Shown here piece by piece: positions 23,574 through 33,519 of a stretch of 64,000 bases of DNA. Position 1 is the stretch's first letter; each line of letters starts with the position of its first letter. The notes beneath the pieces were generated by a model. The model saw only the letters and a list, made by a program, of their open reading frames with translations. It had not been told where the DNA came from and ran no database searches. The translations under genes were made by a program, and so were the position numbers. The stretch comes from Lonicera japonica (lineage: Eukaryota > Streptophyta > Magnoliopsida > Dipsacales > Caprifoliaceae). Location of the stretch: contig JAKCWG010000640.1 in assembly GCA_021464415.1 (NCBI GenBank), positions 36,001-100,000 on the forward strand. Direction: 5' to 3'.

Positions 23574-24340
23574 ATTATCATCATTATCATCGTCCTCATC
23601 ATTGCTTAAGACATCATTGTTAAACCCTTCTGCATTGTCCTCATTATTATCGTCGTCTTCATCATCATCATGATCGGGAACCCACTCATCGTAGATCACC
23701 AAGTTCGATGGTGAAACCAGAGATAGGAATGTAAATTGTGTGATGCTCTTGATATGGTTCTTGTATTTCAGATTGTGGAGTGGTGATTTCATCCCTTACA
23801 AGTGGTGGTTTCAAACAATATTAGCCTCGAGTTACCTTTTTATGGGAAACATCTAGGTAAAATGTATAGGACCGGTAAGCAGGGCCTGTTTGGGAAGGTG
23901 AATCATGAAATGGACCATATTGGTAAAGAAAGCTGGAGGAAAAATCATCTCCAGTTTGTTCATCGTAGCTTTGGCAATAGGGTCAACATTAACTCCAATA
24001 TTAATATCATTTACACCATCAACAAAGTTGTATTGTAAGATTCACGAAATGAAAAAGTATCGCCCATAATCTTTATAGTGGGGTTTATGGAAGGATCGAC
24101 ACTACTACTAAAATAAGCCAAAATCTGTAGATATACCTCCCTTTGGTCCTATAACGAAGGTGTATTTAAAGCCTCACTGTGTTGGTCCCATATAGTATAC
24201 TCCTCCATAATACTATTACCGGTCAAGTGCTTATACATCTCATTCACATTAAGCTGCCATTTATGGTTGCGACACTTTGTGCAGGGACACTTGTACATGA
24301 TGGAGACATAAATACAGGATTGTTTGATATTGCGTATAGA
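23574..24340 (-). pseudogene. Internally deleted Tnp2-type CACTA transposase
   Basis: On the minus strand, from about 24330 down: MYKCPCTKCRNHKW and MYKHLTGNSIMEEYTIWDQH match the N-terminal transposase-associated zinc-binding domain of plant CACTA transposases. About 200 bp on, the frame reads LEMIFPPAFFTNMVHFMIHL, which matches the DUF4218 region normally found near the C-terminus. The tail is strongly acidic (WVPDHDDDEDDDNNEDN and more), ending at about 23574. The whole Tnp2 catalytic core, normally hundreds of residues, is missing between the first two parts. Stops include TAG at 24149-24151 and one where related proteins have Trp. Non-functional. Confidence 0.7.
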
Positions 24341-24429
24341 TTGAACAAAAAATATTTGCTAAAACCCTATAAGAATAAAGGGATTTCACCTTTGTGGATC
24401 ATGTAGAGGATCTATATGAGGAGACTAGA

Positions 24430-24974
24430 GTTTGAAAGCATTAAATTGGGATTTGGTTAGATTTTTTTAATTCTCGCTGGACTGCGAAAATCGATTGTTT
24501 TCGCCACCGAAACGACTTCTGATTGTCCTGATTTTTAGCATTATGTGGATAACTTTGCATTCTGAACGACATATCCAAAAATCAGCCTGATCCAACGGTG
24601 CGATCAAAAGTTACGATTGATTTACGACTGTTGTGCCGAAAACCTAAAGATCTTCCATCGTATTCCTTCCGCTGTCAAATCTTGCACCGACTGTGGGCTA
24701 CGGTATCACCAAGAGTTTCTCCTCTCTCAATAGAACAAACCCTAACTCATGAGCATCATTGTTATTTGAGAAGAGACAAGGCCGACGTATATATAAGGCT
24801 ACGATAGGGACCTTAAGGAGAAATAAGTGTTTGGGCTTCCTATGGAAAGTTGGAATCCTAATTCCACTATGAATTAGTTCATTCCATAAATTATAATTCA
24901 CACCACTAAAGAATTATAATTGCACTCCCGTCCCTGTCTCAAAATTATATTTCGAGCTCCTTATTATTAAATAC
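24430..24974. other. LTR-like sequence, left part
   Basis: Resembles an LTR or leader of a retrotransposon (GAACGACATATCCAAAAATC, CCTAACTCATGAGC), continuing at 26411-27300 beyond the solo LTR that interrupts it. No coding sequence. The element it came from cannot be named. Confidence 0.35.
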
Positions 24975-26405
24975 TGATGCGCTAAAGAATTGGTATAATT
25001 TATTATGTTAATTTATAATTTGAAGAGTATATATTATTACTAATATTAATATTTTTAATGCTTTTCAGGTGTTAGTAAAGAATTGGAAAAGATTGAGAAA
25101 ATAGATAAATTAAAGCTTGTGAAGGCACCTAAAAATGCTTAATACTTTCAGAGGCATAACTTTTTACTAGGAACTCCAAATGATGCAATTCTTGAGCCTA
25201 AATTGAAGAGAATTTCGAGAGCTACAACTTTTCAGTTCAACACTTTTTCAAATTCAGCCATATCAAGGTCCGAAATTGCAACGCAAGACGCAGCAGCGTA
25301 AATGGGCGAAAATTCAATTTTATTCAAATAAATGGGCCAAGCCCACTCACCAGCCATTAAAAGCTCAGCCAAAGCAGCTCACTAGCCAAATTAACTTGAA
25401 GCCTCATAGAATGAATAAATAATTAAATTCACCAACTCTTTATCCTAACCCAAGTGTTGTCTACAAAGCCAAGCCCATTTACTTAGTTTGAGCCTTAACT
25501 CATGAATTCAATTATTTAAGGAATGCAACATCAACAAATCAATGGCAGCCGTGAGCCAACAGTAGCAGCCACTGCCGTGACCCCCCCTCTCTCTCTCTCT
25601 TCTTGATTTCTTTTGTTTTCTTTCTTTTGGTTTGAAGAATTGAAGATTGAAGATTTATATTTATTCTTTAATTTAATGTCAAGTAAGTTTTCTTTTAATT
25701 CTAGTTATTTTTTAAGCTATTCCATGCTAGCGTAAATTTGTGTTAGGGTTAGGATAAGTATATTTAATTGATTCCATTGCACGTATTCATGCCAATTGAC
25801 TCTACTGATTTAATGCTTTAATATTAAACACAATTCTTCCTATTGGATGCCCGCTTTAATTGATAAAAAATAAAGTTGGATTCTCGCTATTTTTTGTTGG
25901 ATTCACCTTATGATTTGTTAAAAGCGGATATAGGGTGTGTTTTGATGGATATAGTGAGTATTTTGATTTTATACATTAGTTTGGCTGTGGAAGAATTACA
26001 ATTGGATTTTATAAATTAATTGGACTTGAATGATTTTATTTTCCGCATCTAATAGAGTCGAGAGACCAAATTAGTGCGAGATAAGAGTAGAGTTTATGCG
26101 CATGAATACTTAGGAATATGATATTAAATATATGACTCCAAAACCCTAGTCAATTAATTCATTAATTTTATTATCTTGCTCCGTATTATTTAATTTAATT
26201 TACTTGCTCTACTTTATTTTATTTTATTTGTTTTATTTAATTAGTTGATTCTCATCAATTACTATTGGCTAGATTAGGAATTAATAAAAAATTAACAAGA
26301 GAAAATTTAAAACATACTGTTTGAGTCTCTGTGGGATCGACCTCGCTTATACGCTATATTATAAACTGATTCGTGCGCTTGCGAGTATTAAAATTTATCA
26401 CAACA
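24975..26405 (+). mobile_element. Solo LTR (Ty3/gypsy-like), 1,431 bp, target duplication AATAC
   Basis: Begins TGATGCGCTAAAG, ends TTTATCACAACA, and is flanked by AATAC on both sides (24970-24974 and 26406-26410). The 3' region (GTCTCTGTGGGATCGACC and a CTTATACGCTATATTATA block) is characteristic of plant gypsy U5 sequence. A CT-microsatellite lies at 25585-25600. No pol or gag remains, so it is a recombination product. Confidence 0.9.
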
Positions 26406-26410
26406 AATAC

Positions 26411-27676
26411 TTATTATTCTCCCCACGTTAAGATTACAGATAACCGTCATTTAAATTAAATTACTGACAATTATATTTAAATGACTTCTTAATCCTTGAG
26501 CCTACCGCTTAACTTATTTGACATGTCGGATTAACATAATCTACCTGCAGGGTTTGACATGATCAAAACTTATAAGCTTCTCAAGGGGCTATCATCAATC
26601 CCTATACCGGGACGTGGATTCCGTCAATAATTAATATTCATCATACATATAGTGTCGTCATTCAATTCACGAAGATTATTGATCCATAAATGAATCTCAC
26701 TTTTAATGAGTCAAAACAACAAACACTATATATATGTATATGTCTATTAATTATTTCAAGATTAAGAGCATAAGTAATCATAATAACAATGGGATTTTAA
26801 ATTGTTTTATATAGTCAGTATAAAAACAATTAACCCAAACTGGTCCTATTCAATACACACAAAGTCTACTAGCGCAATGAGTTAAAACTATACCGTTTCC
26901 TGTAGTTAAGATAAACTACTAAAACTTGTGCTACAATCCTACCGATGGGTGTCCAATTCCATCTAAGACTGTGAACTATTAAACTTATATTCCACAAGAA
27001 CCGATGATATGATCTTCTGTGTGTAAGCTATACTTTATACACCAAATCATCTACTATATAGAATAATAGACACACATGCACAATATTTAAATAAATAATA
27101 TAATGCAACCATTGCCCATAAAGATTCTCATTAAAATAGCAAAATCAAGTTTATAACATATCCAAACCAACAAGAAAATTACGGCTTTTAGTATATCACT
27201 CTAACAGTACAATCCGGTCGGTTCATTAATATTTTGTACGACAAACTCTAAGAATTTGAGTACCCCCAGAATGATGGGGTCCGAACTTCTGCAGCACTGC
27301 ATCTAACTCTTATCCATGTTCCCTATTATTTATTCATGAAATATATATATATATATTTATTATAAAAAATTATAAAAAAATTAATAGATGTTAAATATAT
27401 TGATTAGACTATCTTCACCAAAAAATAAGAGAAAAATAGCGAAATTATTTGTACTTTTATAGATATAGATATAGATTGATATATTTTATTAAAATTAAGA
27501 TTTATTTATACTTATTTATATATATATATATATAAAGTAGTATTAATTTTAAGTATCAAATCCTTCATTTTTAAAGATTCATCATATCCCTAATTAGTGT
27601 AGTATTATATCATATAAAAATCATCGTCAAAATCATCAAAATCGCCCAAATAGCCTCTCCTCAAACCAAAATGAAT
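26411..27676. other. LTR-like sequence, right part, and AT-rich spacer
   Basis: 26411-26730 (GTTAAGATTACAGATAACC; ATAGGGATTGATGATAGCCC on the minus strand) looks like retrotransposon U5/R on the minus strand. 27300-27600 is a simple AT-rich area with TA microsatellites. No gene. Confidence 0.35.
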
Positions 27677-27709
27677 TATGAGAAAATGATTTATACTAAA
27701 CTAAAAGAA

Positions 27710-28115
27710 AAGACACTTAGGCGATTGAGAATGCATTGTCAGTCACGTAAGTGAGATCTTAAGTGACTGATAATGTGCAAACTCAGTCTCTTAAGCAGTT
27801 TGGTCAAAGTCCTTTAGCTTTGACTAAGAACTGTCGGTGGAAGCTTTTAAGCGATTAATATATGAATCTCAGTCGCTTAAGATCTCTTAAGCGACGAACA
27901 TAGGTTAGTCTTTTAAGTGTAGTCGCATAAGGTCTCTTAGGCAACTAACAAAGGGTGGTCGCTGAAGTATTGTCACTTAAGAGGCTCCTAGGCGACTAAT
28001 TAACTCTAGTCGCTTAAGCGTAGTCACTTAAGCATGCTTAAGCGATGGACAGTAATGTTAGTCGCTTAAGAAGTGCTTAAGTGACTGACGAAAAAAAGTC
28101 AGTCTCTTAAAACGA
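27710..28115. repeat. TAAGCGACT repeat cluster 3
   Basis: About 18 copies of TTAAGCGACT variants in both orientations over 400 bp, the same family as clusters 1 and 2. The right flank holds CACCAAAAATCG in reverse complement. Confidence 0.75.
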
Positions 28116-28134
28116 TTTTTGGTGTTTTCTCATA

Positions 28135-28839
28135 AAAAAATTTTGAAAGTCGTATTTTTCATACATTTTACCTGTTGTCGGCATATGTAATCGTGATTAA
28201 CCGGATTCCAGAGGTCTAATCCTCTTAACGAGATTCAGGACGTCCCATCATAAGTCAAAAATATTGGAAATTCTAAACAATATGTTAAAGAAAGTCTTAC
28301 AATATATATATATATGGAATCATGGATACATGAAGCATTAAGTACTTATACAAGAACTAAAAGTAATAAAACCTTTTTCTCAAGGTAATCGAGATTCATG
28401 GATTTAGAACCCAAACTCACTAAATCTCCTCATTCTCTTTCTTTGGGACAAAAATTGTCTACGAACTGATCATTGTTTATAGCAGCATTTCATCAATCTC
28501 ACTCGATTGACCTATAGTAATTTGCTTTCCAAGACACACTTACATCTTACAAAATGATTGTCGTTCATCACATTCACATAAATTGTATAGGCTAATAAAA
28601 ACAAATTAAACACAAAATAAGAGGACAAAATTTAATTGTAACAATTTATTTCAGACTAGAGCATGCCCTTGTCATCCGACACTATTACAAAAATATTTTT
28701 TCTAAACAAAGTATTTAGCATAAAAAAAGTGGTGAATAATAATTTTTGCACCTTGCTTACTTTTTGGCATTTCATTTGTTTTTTAATCGTTTTAAATGAA
28801 AATTTTGAAATAGGAAAGCTCAAATTTTAAAATACAGAT
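28135..28839. other. Spacer without a recognisable gene
   Basis: AT-rich, non-coding. It may include the start of the LTR whose promoter region begins at about 28840, but no TG boundary could be chosen. Confidence 0.3.
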
Positions 28840-28842
28840 ACG

Positions 28843-29012
28843 GTTGGCCATACGCACACCCCCCCAACCGCACGGTTGGCTCCCAACCGTACGGTTGGCC
28901 ATACCCTAACAGCACGGTTGGCTCCTAACCGTACAGTTGGCTTCGAGCTGCAAGCTCGAGCCACAAGCCCTAGCCGCAGCCCTCCTTAGCCGTACGGCTG
29001 GCTCCTAGCCTC
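28843..29012. repeat. Palindromic ACGGTTGG/CCAACCGT repeats upstream of the TATA box
   Basis: Copies of CAACCGTACGGTTGG and variants (AACCGCACGGTTGG; TAGCCGTACGGCTGG) occur about every 20-40 bp, the last about 40 bp upstream of the TATA box. Confidence 0.8.
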
Positions 29013-29101
29013 GCGGCTATCCAGGCCATTTTTCTGCATTTTTGACCTATAAATAGGACCCCTGGGGTCTCATTTTAGGCATCAACACTCAGTGGAGTTT
29101 T

Positions 29102-29250
29102 TAGAGAGGAGAAGCTCTATCAAGATCACTTAGAGAGAGAAAATTCTAGAGAGAGAATCCTAGAGAGAGAAAGTTTGTAGAGAGAGAACGTTAGAGAGAG
29201 AAAATTCTAGAGAGAGAAAGCTCTAGAGAGAGAAGGAATCAAGGTAAGGT
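29102..29250 (+). repeat. Minisatellite TAGAGAGAGAAAATTC
   Basis: Seven or eight tandem copies of a roughly 17-bp unit with a TAGAGAGAGAA core, immediately downstream of the probable transcription start of the LTR. Confidence 0.85.
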
Positions 29251-29893
29251 TCTCACTTCTTCTTCAAGTGCATCAGGTACGCCTGTCTACAACTCTCCTT
29301 AATTTCAATACTGCATTTAAATTCATTTTTATACAGAAAATTAGATAACTTGCAAAGAAGTTCACTGTTTTTCAAAACTAGTCCTTTCTAAGTTTTACAA
29401 GAAATATAAAATCTGTTTTGACACGTTTTCAAAACAAACAAAAATACAAAAACAGTTTCCAAACGAATGGAACTACAAGACTCTGATTTCATTCTACGAA
29501 TGAATACGTAGGCGCTCGCAAAGCTTGAGTCTGATTTCAAAAATACTGTTTTAAACTGAACTTATTCAGAAAGGACTATTCTGAAAACTATTTAAACTAC
29601 TTGCAAGATATCTAAAATAGGAATTAGATACATGATCCATTAAGAGACCGAAAGGGCGAATTGGGTGCCTAACACCTTCCCAATTCGTAACGTAGTTCCC
29701 GAACCCTAACAAGGTTTATTTTAAACTCTGGTTTCAAACGTATGAAAGATAGTTCGTTTTTGAATTATCCTTCATACGATCTTTTGTTTGTTTTCTTGTA
29801 AAACAAACTGGTGACTCTATAAAACACATTTTCCTTCAAAACAAAGAAAACCGAGAACGAGGACTCTTCTCGGGTCGCGGGTCCGGATTCTCA

Positions 29894-30640
29894 CAAATGC
29901 ATACAAATAGATTTGATATGAAAGATACGGGTGTGGCAGATGTTATTCGAGGAATCAAAATTTCTAGAATTTCCAAAGGACTAGTAATATCCCAACCTCA
30001 CTATATAGAGAATTTTTTTGATAAATTTAAGAAGTACGAGATAACTCCAGCTAGGACACCAGTAGACAATGGTCTTCATCTCGCTAAAATTAAAAGTGAG
30101 AGTATATTTCAATTGGAATACTCTCTTATAATATGTAGTTTAATGTACATCATAAATTGTACTAGACCAGGCATAGCTTACTTCGTTAGTAAGTGAAATT
30201 GATATATGAGTAATCCAGTTAAAACAATTGGAAAGCAATACTTCAAGTGATGCAAATTTGATATATAATAAGAAAGAGTCGAAATCCACAAGTGCGTATA
30301 TCTTTACACTTGGTGGTGCAGCCATGTCATTTGCCAGATTCACAATAGAATATGAATTTATTGCTTTAGATAAAGCAGGAGAAGAAGCAGAATCCATTCA
30401 AAATTTCTTAAAGGATATTCCAAATTGGTCAAAACCCATGCCAGCAATATGTATACATTGTGATAGCCAATCGGCTATTGGATAGGCAGAAAATCATATG
30501 TATAAAGGTAAGTCTCGACATATTCGTGGAAGACATAATACCATAAGAAATTTTTTCTCAAATGGAATGATTTCCATTGATTATGTGAAGTCAAAAGATA
30601 ATATTGCAGATCCACTTACAAAAGAGAGCAAGTAGAAAGT
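29894..30640 (+). pseudogene. Ty1/copia pol remnant: RT end and RNase H
   Basis: The first ORF piece (from 29897) contains FDMKDTGVADVIRGIKISR and YIINCTRPGIAYFVSK, the C-terminal part of copia reverse transcriptase. After a frame break near 30196, the RNase H region reads [33 protein letters not shown] and [11 protein letters not shown], ending with KSRHIRGRHNTIRNFF and YVKSKDNIADPLTK. Breaks: a frame change at about 30196, a short deletion after the GGAA motif, TAG at 30483-30485 and TAG near 30633. The RT active site would lie upstream and is absent, replaced by the gypsy-type LTR ending at 29893. Confidence 0.88.
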
Positions 30641-31272
30641 TCATCTAAAGGAATGGGCAGAGCCTAAAGCCTATGTTATAACGAAAATTGTTGTAGTGGA
30701 TACCCTACCTAATTGACTGGAGATCCTAAGATCTAAGTTCAAAGGGACAACCAAATTACGAGAGACATGTTGGACCACTATGTGGAGATTTTATACTCCT
30801 TCCCATTCCTATGATAAGACAGTGCATAAGAATCCAAGGTAAGCTAATGCTTTTAATGATTATCTATGGCTTAAATGTGTTCCAAATTGAGAATATATAA
30901 ATGATATACTATATATAGAAATCACCTATGTGAGTGTGAAGACGGACTGCTTTAAGTGAGAATTTTATATGTTAACTCTCTAAACACTCATTAAACCAGG
31001 CAGTGTTCATGGCCAAAACTAACACAAACTTGAGGACCAATTGCCTCCGAGAAGTTACTGTGTGAATTCTACTGTCTTGGTTTATATAAACAACTATCAG
31101 TTTAAGGTGTTTTCAGCCACTAATTAGCCAAGTACATCCGATTGTTCTTCACTAGGGTAAGTTCGAGGTCTTTGGACACTTATCCCAATGTAGTAATTCT
31201 TCATTTTTACTTGAACATGTGTCTTTATTTATTCCTTAAGTGATAAGCCAATTTTTCACTGATGTGGGGGCT
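30641..31272 (+). other. Copia 3' untranslated region and polypurine tract
   Basis: Non-coding tail of the copia element, ending in the purine run GATGTGGGGG (31261-31270) directly before the TG of the LTR. Confidence 0.7.
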
Positions 31273-32538
31273 TGTTTGAAGAATGGTTTTGAATTAATTA
31301 AAATTATGGTTAACTTCGTACCTATATTTTGGTGGTTACCACACTCCGGTTAAAGTGGTATAATGCACCAATTTGTAATACTCTTCGAGTAGTACAACAT
31401 GGTATTTTTAGTTGTTCAAAACCATTAAAATTGAATTCAAATTTGGTAACTACCGGCGGTTGTAACTTCCGATAACCATCGATGGTTGTAACCTGCCTTG
31501 TAACTTTCCTCTCGGCTGCCATGTAACTACCTCTTTCAAGGACTATAAAATAGGCCATAAGGCCAAGGCGTTTACATCCAATTTCTGAGAAGGAATTCTT
31601 CTCTTGTTCCTCCCTCTTCCATCTCTTCCAAATCTAGTTTGAGTGCAAGCACATATTTGTGTTCGCCGGTTATTATTGATTGAAGTGCTGCTTTAACAAG
31701 ACCAAAATCCGTTCTGTCTTGGGAGACAGTTGCTTACAATCTTGATCATTGTAAAGGGAGCAAATCTATCTTAAGGAGACTGTGATAAATAGGGCTTGAA
31801 TTTGTCCTTCGATTAATTAAGGATTTTAAAATATCTTTGTAAATATATTTTTATTTTTATTTTTATTTTTCTTCTTGGCATACAACAAGTATAATACCTT
31901 GAAAGATTAAGAATGTTAAGCTTAATGTATTATACTTATTGTACACCTAGAAGAATAAATAAATAAATAAACAAAAATATACTTACAAAGATATTTTAGA
32001 ATCTTTGATTAATTGGAAAAAAAATCCAAGCCATGTTTATCACAGTCGTCTTAAGACAGATTTGCTCCCTCTATGGTGCTCAAGGTTGTAAGCAACTGTC
32101 TCCTAGGATAGAACGGATTTCGTTCTTATTAAAGCAGCACTTCAATTAATAAGAACCGGAGAACATAAATATGTTGTACTAAAACTAGATTTGGAAGAGA
32201 TGGAAAAGGGAGGAACAAGAGAAGAATTCCTTCTTGGAAGTTGGAAGCCAAATGCCTTGGCCTTAGTGCCTATTTATAGTCCTTGGTTATCAGAAGTTAT
32301 ATGGTAGTTGAGAGGGAAGTTGCAAAGGAGGTTACAATCGCCGGTGGTTACCAAATTTATATTCAATTTTTTAATTCAATTTTAATGGTTTTGAACAACT
32401 AAAAATACCCCTCGTACTACTTGAAGAGTATAATAAATTGGTGCATTGTACCACTTTAACCGGATTGTGGAAACCACCAAAATATAGGTCCGAAGTTGAT
32501 CATAATTTTAATTTATTCAAAACCATTTTTCCAATAAA
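31273..32538. repeat. 1.27-kb palindrome of two inverted copia LTRs
   Basis: The + strand LTR starts TGTTTGAAGAATGG at 31273 right after the copia polypurine tract. From about 31912 the same sequence returns in reverse complement, finishing near 32538 with the complement of the LTR start in mutated form. Matching landmarks: GGTGGTTACCACACTCCGG near 31330 against its inverse near 32470, and GACCAAAATCCGTTCT near 31700 against AGAACGGATTTCGTTC near 32110. The centre contains TATAATACC...TTAATGTATTATA. Arms are about 600 bp. Confidence 0.85.
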
Positions 32539-32539
32539 G

Positions 32540-33070
32540 TGTTACCAAGGACATATCAAGACACAAACATCATTCTTATAGGCACACACAACAACAATTC
32601 TCTATGTATATGCTTATATCGATTGACAGATAAGACAAAGAAATTAACCAAAATATATGAGATATATAAACTTGCGGATTGAATCATATTGCAAACATAC
32701 TATGCAGGTATGAGTCGCCGATGAATGGTAAATGTATCTCTGAAAGATATATGGGGGGAGTGAAAGAGAAAACGAGGGTGAGAGAAAGAGATGGAGAGAA
32801 AGAGAGATGTGTGTGTATTTATGTAAAAAGATCGATAAAAAATAGAACTTAATACAACATTTGAAATGGAGAGAGAGCAGTTACAAGTTATATATGGTAA
32901 GCAGTAAGTGCAACACCTGTCTATCATGCATGAATGCATATAAAAACAAGAAAAAACGTCTAAGTGCGGAAGGGTGATGATGCAATACTATTATCATGAG
33001 GCCTACATATTGTTTGAAGTCTTAATTTTACTTAATTTAAATATTTTACTTAAAGTAAATGAGCTATATT
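32540..33070 (-). repeat. Inverted partial copy of the repeat duplicated at 39-46 kb
   Basis: Read on the minus strand it follows the same order as 44350-44960: AGCTCATTTACTTTA, GCATCATCACCCTT, CTTACCATATATAAC, and finally GATATGTCCTTGGTAACAC. It is more diverged than the two tandem copies are from each other. It contains purine-rich GAGAGAGAAAG runs at 32760-32815. Confidence 0.7.
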
Positions 33071-33519
33071 TCTATATCTAAATATAAATATATATAGGGA
33101 AATATACCCATCAATAACTTTCTCTCAATTCAATAATTCATCAATGTAGTTGTTCAATTAGTTAATTATAATATCTCAAAGATGCGTGCAAAAGATTAAA
33201 TTAATTAGAGAAGAAGTTGATCATCATAATCGTTGTTATATATATGGTTACAAATATCAAATTTGTTTCATACTTTGCATAACTAATAAAAACTATAAAA
33301 ACAGCTTATCTACCAGTGGAATTGATAAATTATGAATCTAAAAAAAAGTTATGGATGATTATAAAACTTCTTAATCTTACACTGTTATAACTTGAACCTT
33401 CCCAATCTAATAACTAATATTAATAATAGAAGCTTTTAATGTATGGTTGTCAAGTGTTAAGCTTCGTTGCTCGCCACATGGCTTAATATAAATACTGCAA
33501 TTTCAATTTTACGTTCCTA

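Larger units (their letters stand above)
17033..28124 (-). mobile_element. CACTA-type territory: one large decayed element or adjacent ones
   Basis: Three clusters of a TAAGCGACT palindromic repeat (17033-17515, 23268-23345, 27710-28115) surround minus-strand transposase remnants: a Tnp2-type fragment (23574-24340) and a coiled-coil second-ORF relic (17817-18056). The right edge on the minus strand contains ACACCAAAAATCG, similar to the ACACCAAAATTCG terminus of the CACTA element at 1367, but a clean CACTA end and target duplication are missing. The stretch also hosts a SINE, a copia-like LTR and a gypsy solo LTR. Whether this is one element or several is unresolved. Confidence 0.45.
28840..29893 (+). 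mobile_element. Gypsy-type LTR (start uncertain) with promoter, tandem leader repeats and CA end
   Basis: Contains a clear promoter TATAAATAG (about 29048), preceded by CCGTACGG palindromes and followed by a tandem AGAGAGAG leader array. Further on come U5-like sequence (GCGAATTGGGTGCCTAACAC) and an end GGATTCTCACA at 29893, where copia sequence begins abruptly. This arrangement is typical of plant gypsy LTRs of the Tat/Ogre kind; lineage is inference. The 5-bp sequence AATGC follows the CA end, but no left partner was found. Confidence 0.55.

Noticed and set aside
27676..28135. An 11-bp inverted pair (TTATGAGAAAA and its complement) around TAAGCGACT cluster 3 that could define a small MITE
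   Set aside because: The flanks give only a possible TA duplication, the pair is AT-rich, and the same repeat family occurs near transposase remnants, so a CACTA subterminal cluster fits as well.
29897..30196. The copia fragment as an active RT
   Set aside because: The catalytic box lies upstream and is missing, and the frame is broken soon after.
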